A stretch of 64,000 nt of DNA, from contig NZ_LR134384.1 of assembly GCF_900637655.1 (NCBI RefSeq), positions 3,091,001-3,155,000 on the forward strand. Reading direction: 5' to 3'. This DNA comes from Segatella oris. GTDB lineage: Bacteria > Bacteroidota > Bacteroidia > Bacteroidales > Bacteroidaceae. Within the stretch, counting starts at the first letter, position 1. Each line of letters begins with the position of its first letter. The notes beneath the pieces are model-generated. The model made no database searches. It saw nothing but the letters and a program-made list of their open reading frames with translations, and was not told the origin of the DNA. This document shows positions 58,659 through 64,000 of the stretch, piece after piece. Made by a program: the position numbers and the translations under genes.

Positions 58659-58991
58659 ATGGAAACTACTACTTATTATGTTTGGGCTACCCTTGTCATC
58701 GTCTTAGGCATTGTGGTGGTTGTTTTGGGTGTGTGGTATAATGTGAACTATGGTAAGTTTAAACCAAAGTTTGAATTCTTCTCAGATGGTTCTGCCCGTA
58801 TGATATTTTTCGGTGTTTCAGAGCGCTACCGAAAGCAGATGGAACGTTTCAATGCAGAATATAAAGTAGGACAGACGGTCACATATCATGACCGAGTTTA
58901 TGTCATAGAGGAGATTAAGCCGATTGATGCCTTTGATGATAAATATCTTGGGCAGCGTCATGGTTTAGCTGCCTACTTGAAGGAAGTTTAG
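58659..58991 (+). CDS. Small single-pass membrane protein, function unknown
   Basis: 110 aa from the ATG at 58659 (a TTG at 58653 would add two residues). One N-terminal transmembrane helix (residues 7-29, WATLVIVLGIVVVVLGVWY) is followed by a cytoplasmic or periplasmic domain with RMIFFGVSERYRKQMERF and VGQTVTYHDRVYVIEEIKPI. No family recognised. It is the last gene before the rRNA operon. Confidence 0.6.
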   Translation: METTTYYVWATLVIVLGIVVVVLGVWYNVNYGKFKPKFEFFSDGSARMIFFGVSERYRKQMERFNAEYKVGQTVTYHDRVYVIEEIKPIDAFDDKYLGQRHGLAAYLKEV

Positions 58992-59757
58992 ACTGATAAC
59001 ACCGAAAAGCTTGGTAAGGCAGGCTCAATAGATGAGAAACATATTCTGTGATTACATTTAATCATACCTCTTTATAAAGGGCATTTTATCATGTCATCTC
59101 TGTCATATCAGTGTGTAAGATGATAGAGATGACATGATGAAATGACAGAGATTGCGCGCTAAGATGAATGAAGTTGCAGCTTGTTTTCATAGATATGGGA
59201 AAGCATGCTGATAACTTCTGCAGTTTTAGAAGAAATAGAAGGAAGCTCTTTCGCGCGTACATTATAAATATATATAGATCAGTTGGTGGCTGTCAGAGAA
59301 GTGATAATTGCAACAAAATAATTAAAAAACTTTACAAAGTATGCTTTCGGAGTATGTTCTTATCTCTCTGAATTACGTCCGATTTCCCACCGACTTTTCC
59401 TCCACTTCTGCTCCACTTTTCTTCAATTGCCCTGAAGTTTAGATTAATTAACATTTCAACTATCTGATAATCAATGGCTTTTCTTTCTCTAAGAACAAGA
59501 ACAAAGAACAAGAACAAGAACGACGGAAAGAAACAGAAGAAAGGGAGCCGCCGACGCCGAAGTGTTCTCTGTGTAGTTTTCTTTACAGTTGCACCGCAGC
59601 CTTCAAGCTTGCGGTTAGCCTCTCTGCGGTCAGCCTTTTGTCGGTATGTTCTGTTTCCTGATCTCGTAAATCCTGTCTTTCTGTCATGATTTATGAAAAT
59701 TTTCAGTTATTTTCAAACTTTTCTTTAAAAACATTTGGAAGTGGCGTGTTTTTGTAT
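58992..59757. other. Intergenic region before the rRNA promoter
   Basis: Holds the inverted repeat at 59088-59138 and an AAGAAC-type simple repeat near 59489-59520. Short open frames here, one Lys/Arg-rich, follow from the simple repeat and are not supported as genes. Confidence 0.5.
59088..59138. repeat. 19-bp inverted repeat with one wobble pair
   Basis: TCATGTCATCTCTGTCAT (59089-59106) pairs with ATGATAGAGATGACATGA (59120-59137), extended by one A-T pair, around a 13-nt loop. A further AATGACAGAGAT follows 22 bp after the right-arm motif, hinting at a relation to the 22-bp arrays with a different core. Confidence 0.7.
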
Positions 59758-59765
59758 TACCTTTG
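59734..59765 (+). promoter_or_regulatory. rRNA operon promoter
   Basis: -7 box TACCTTTG (59758-59765) with a -33 TTTG about 20 bp upstream. The leader to the 16S gene is about 375 nt. Confidence 0.65.
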
Positions 59766-60147
59766 CAAACGCTTTCAGGAAGAAATCACTTGAACATTGA
59801 TTATGCATTCCAGGAGCAAGGCAGGGGTCTTGCAAAAGATTTTTGCCACTTAGAAGAAGCGTTCTTTGAAAGGATTTACATAAACAGAGAAGTAGTACAA
59901 GAAGCAAGGCATGTAGTGATATGTGTCTTGGGTAGAATAAACGAACCGATCAATTCGAGCAAAGAGGTGATGGGGAATGGGACAGTGAGTGATTGCTTTC
60001 CTGGTCCGTTGCTTTCTTGCTTTCAATTTGTTTTTTTACTATTAAATCAGGGAGATTCGTTCTGAACAGATTATTCATGGTATGAGCTTGAAGCCGAGAC
60101 AGTTCTGCTGTCTTTTCTTTTTGCTTTTTACCTATCAAGCTTATTTT
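59766..60147 (+). other. rRNA operon leader
   Basis: Transcribed spacer before 16S. It contains a small hairpin GACAG-TTCTG-CTGTC (60098-60112) followed by T-rich sequence, which resembles a weak terminator that the rRNA polymerase complex must pass. No coding gene. Confidence 0.5.
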
Positions 60148-61681
<1,534 letters not shown>

Positions 61682-61950
61682 GGAGACGGATTTCCTGCCG
61701 GCAGACGAGTTGACAGTATACATGTTGACGAGCTGACAGCAAAGAAAAAGAGAAGTGATAAAGACGAAGGGAAACAGAATGGATAGGCAAGATATTCTTC
61801 CATTCTTCTTGTACTGCCGCACCTGTTTTTTGATATAGAGAAAAAGGAAGCCGGGCTATCCAAGCCCAGGTCTTGGACAGCAGCCAACCGGGATTCATGA
61901 GCATGAGCATGGAAATGATAATTATGCATTGTGCATCATGAACAGACCAC

Positions 61951-62024
61951 AGTCCTATAGCTCAGTTGGTCAGAGCGCCACACTGATAATGTGGAGGTCG
62001 GCAGTTCAAGTCTGCCTGGGACTA
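61951..62024 (+). tRNA. tRNA-Ile (anticodon GAT)
   Basis: A 74-nt cloverleaf in the 16S-23S spacer. Acceptor arms are AGTCCTA/TGGGACT, the anticodon loop is CTGATAA, and the T-arm contains GTTCAAGTC. CCA is not encoded. Confidence 0.96.
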
Positions 62025-62174
62025 CTTCTTTAATTCATAATTCATAATTAATAATGCATAATCCAAACTAAAATTTGAGTTTTGCTTATTAATGGAACCT
62101 TGAATGATGAACACTCCAATCAAATGGTAATCATAATTATGCATCATGCATTAATCATTATGAATTACTACCTT

Positions 62175-62248
62175 GGGGGATTAGCTCAGCTGGCTAGAGC
62201 ACCTGCTTTGCAAGCAGGGGGTCAACGGTTCGAATCCGTTATTCTCCA
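62175..62248 (+). tRNA. tRNA-Ala (anticodon TGC)
   Basis: A 74-nt cloverleaf with acceptor arms GGGGGAT/ATTCTCC (G-U pairs), anticodon loop TTTGCAA between CTGC and GCAG, and T-arm GGTTCGAATCC. The tRNA-Ile/tRNA-Ala order in the spacer is typical. Confidence 0.96.
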
Positions 62249-62477
62249 CAGATGGACATCACAGTGCATGCTGAAGCGTGCATTCTGAAGGTTCCATACG
62301 ATCTTTGACATATTGACACAAGCAAAAACTGTAAAGTAAACTAAGTTCAGTCTTAGAAATCAAATCGCAAGATGAGATTTCACTTGACAGCTGAAAGTAT
62401 GAGCTTCAGAAGGTGAAGCCGGAGGAAGGAAGAGTAATATATGTTGCTTTTTGTATCCCCGCTTTATCCTTTATAAG

Positions 62478-64000
62478 AAGAAAGTAAGAAAGGGCGTATG
62501 GCGGATGCCTAGGCTCACAGAGGCGACGAAGGACGTGATAAGCTGCGATAAGCCCCGGGTAGATGCAAATAATCTCTGATCCGGGGATTTCCGAATGGGA
62601 CAACCCGGCCGTCTGAAGGACGGCCACTCACGCTGAGCGTGAGAGCTAACGCAGGGAACTGAAACATCTTAGTACCTGCAGGAAAAGAAAATAAACAATG
62701 ATTCCCCCAGTAGTGGCGAGCGAACGGGGAAGAGCCCAAACCGTGACTGTGGCAACGCAGCTGCGGGGTAGTAGGACCGCGACATTGTATGGATCGAGTG
62801 AAAAGAATCTTCTGGAAAGAAGAACCACAGAGGGTGAAAGTCCTGTATTTGAACCAAGATTCGGCATAGCGGTATCCTGAGTAACGCGGAACACGAGTAA
62901 TTCTGCGCGAATCCGCCGGGACCATCCGGTAAGGCTAAATACTCCTGTGAGACCGATAGTGAACCAGTACCGTGAGGGAAAGGTGAAAAGCACTTCGACA
63001 AGAAGAGTGAAACAGTTCCTGAAACCATACGCCTACAAGCGGTCGGAGCCGGTATATCCGGTGACGGCGTGCCTTTTGCATAATGAACCTACGAGTTACC
63101 ATCTCTGGCAAGGTTAAGAGTAATGATGCTCCCAGCCGCAGTGAAAGCGAGCCTGAACAGGGCGTTTAAGTCAGAGGGGGTAGACGCGAAACCAAGTGAT
63201 CTACACTTGACCAGGTTGAAGTTCCGGTAACACGGAATGGAGGACCGCACCGATAAGCGTTGAAAAGCTTCCGGATGAGTTGAGTGTAGGAGTGAAAGGC
63301 CAATCAAACTTGGAGATAGCTCGTACTCCCCGAAAGGCATTTAGGTGCCGCGTGTGGCGATCTCCGTGAGAGGTAGAGCGACCGATAGGTCAAGAGGGCT
63401 TCACCGCCTATCGAGACCTGACGAACTCCGAATGCTCACGGACTGCAGCCATGCAGTAAGGGGGCGGGTGCTAAGGTCCGTCCCCGAGAGGAGAAGAATC
63501 CAGACCGCCGTCTAAGGCCCCGAAATTCTGTCTGAGTTAGTCTAACGAAGTCCGGTCCCCATGACAGCTAGGATGTTGGCTTGGAAGCAGCCATTCATTC
63601 AAAGAGTGCGTAACAGCTCACTAGTCGAGGGTCCGGGCATGGATAATAATCGGGTATAAGTCAGATGCCGAAGGCGCGGGATAGCAATGTATATTGAAAG
63701 TATCGGTAGGGGAGCATACCATGTGCGCAGAATGGTGAGATGACTGATCCTGGAGCGCATGGTAAAGCAAATGTAGGTATAAGTAACGACAAGAGGGGTA
63801 AGATTCCCCTCCGCCGTAAGTCTAAGGTTTCCCGGGCAATGCCAATCATCCCGGGGTAAGTCGGGTCCTAAGTCTCAGCCGAATGGCGAAGGCGATGGCA
63901 GAAACGGTCAACATTCCGTTACTACCTTCAGGAGCGACGTGGAGACGGAGCAGTGACACTGCCGCGGGGCGACGGAAGTCCCCGTTGAAGAGCGTAGGCG
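62478..64000 (+). rRNA. rrl: 23S ribosomal RNA (5' part, cut by window end)
   Basis: The start is inferred by aligning GGATGCC at 62503 with E. coli position 26. Further conserved blocks include GAGGCGACGAAGGACGTG, AGTACCGTGAGGGAAAGGTG near 62967 and GCGTAACAGCTCACTAGTCG near 63607. About 1.5 kb of roughly 2.9 kb is visible. Confidence 0.95.

Noticed and set aside
59474..59689. Lys/Arg-rich 71-codon frame before the rRNA operon
   Set aside because: Its composition comes from the AAGAAC simple repeat; no family and no start context.

Overview
The window looks like chromosomal DNA from a Bacteroidota member, most likely a Prevotella-type organism (family Prevotellaceae). Support comes from many promoters with the Bacteroidota -7 box TAnnTTTG, TonB-dependent receptor and SpoIID/AmpG-type gene neighbourhoods typical of the phylum, Bacteroidota-only domain families, and a complete 16S rRNA gene of Bacteroidota type. 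Genus was judged by eye, without a database comparison. No insertion sequence, prophage, CRISPR array or integrase was seen.

Layout: 1-3266 is the 5' part of purL (minus). 4011-6381 is a membrane-anchored MutS-like ATPase with a secreted beta-sandwich protein (minus). 6690-7544 is an OmpA-family lipoprotein. 7726-12007 is the minus-strand run dnaG-queD-queE-cls. 12728-14002 is a type II NADH dehydrogenase. 14230-21218 is a long minus-strand run: rlmN, a DUF4837-like lipoprotein, pdxA, a flippase-like membrane protein, a sigma-54 activator, lptE, a TPR protein, secG and tRNA-His. 21887-26942 is a plus-strand operon: glycosyltransferase fused to a GalT/HIT-like domain, SpoIID and an AmpG-like permease. 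26999-30594 is a minus-strand operon: aguA, aguB, a frameshifted membrane protein with a PH-like region, and a secreted protein. 31266-33545 is a degenerate FetA-like ATPase, a FetB-like permease and a nuclease. 33624-37056 holds Nif3, a zinc-ribbon coiled-coil protein, an AraC-type DNA-binding protein and an AAA-CYTH protein. 37098-37637 is a phosphodiesterase. 38250-41047 is nrdD-nrdG. 41661-43264 is an orphan HsdR_N protein divergent from holA. 44040-48012 holds an XRE regulator, pyrK-pyrD, slyD and aroC. 48822-54714 is a TonB receptor with DUF4876-like and DUF6850-like partners. 55115-58991 holds small secreted or membrane proteins and an LtaS-like sulfatase. 59758-64000 is an rRNA operon (16S, tRNA-Ile, tRNA-Ala, start of 23S).

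The most unusual signal is not a gene. At least seven intergenic regions carry short arrays whose core TGCGTCAAAT (or its complement) recurs exactly every 22 bp, with degenerate units still in phase. The core is close to the dyad ATTTG-NNN-CAAAT. Two arrays, at 21.4 kb and 30.8 kb, sit in opposite orientation inside a longer element of about 300 bp that begins with a strong promoter followed at once by an intrinsic terminator. A second intergenic family, marked by CAAATACGCGAG, occurs in four places and often lies near the arrays.

Most coding regions are ordinary housekeeping genes. The accessory interest lies in the cell-envelope operon at 22-27 kb, the TonB/DUF4876/DUF6850 set, and the ABC ATPase whose catalytic motifs have decayed.
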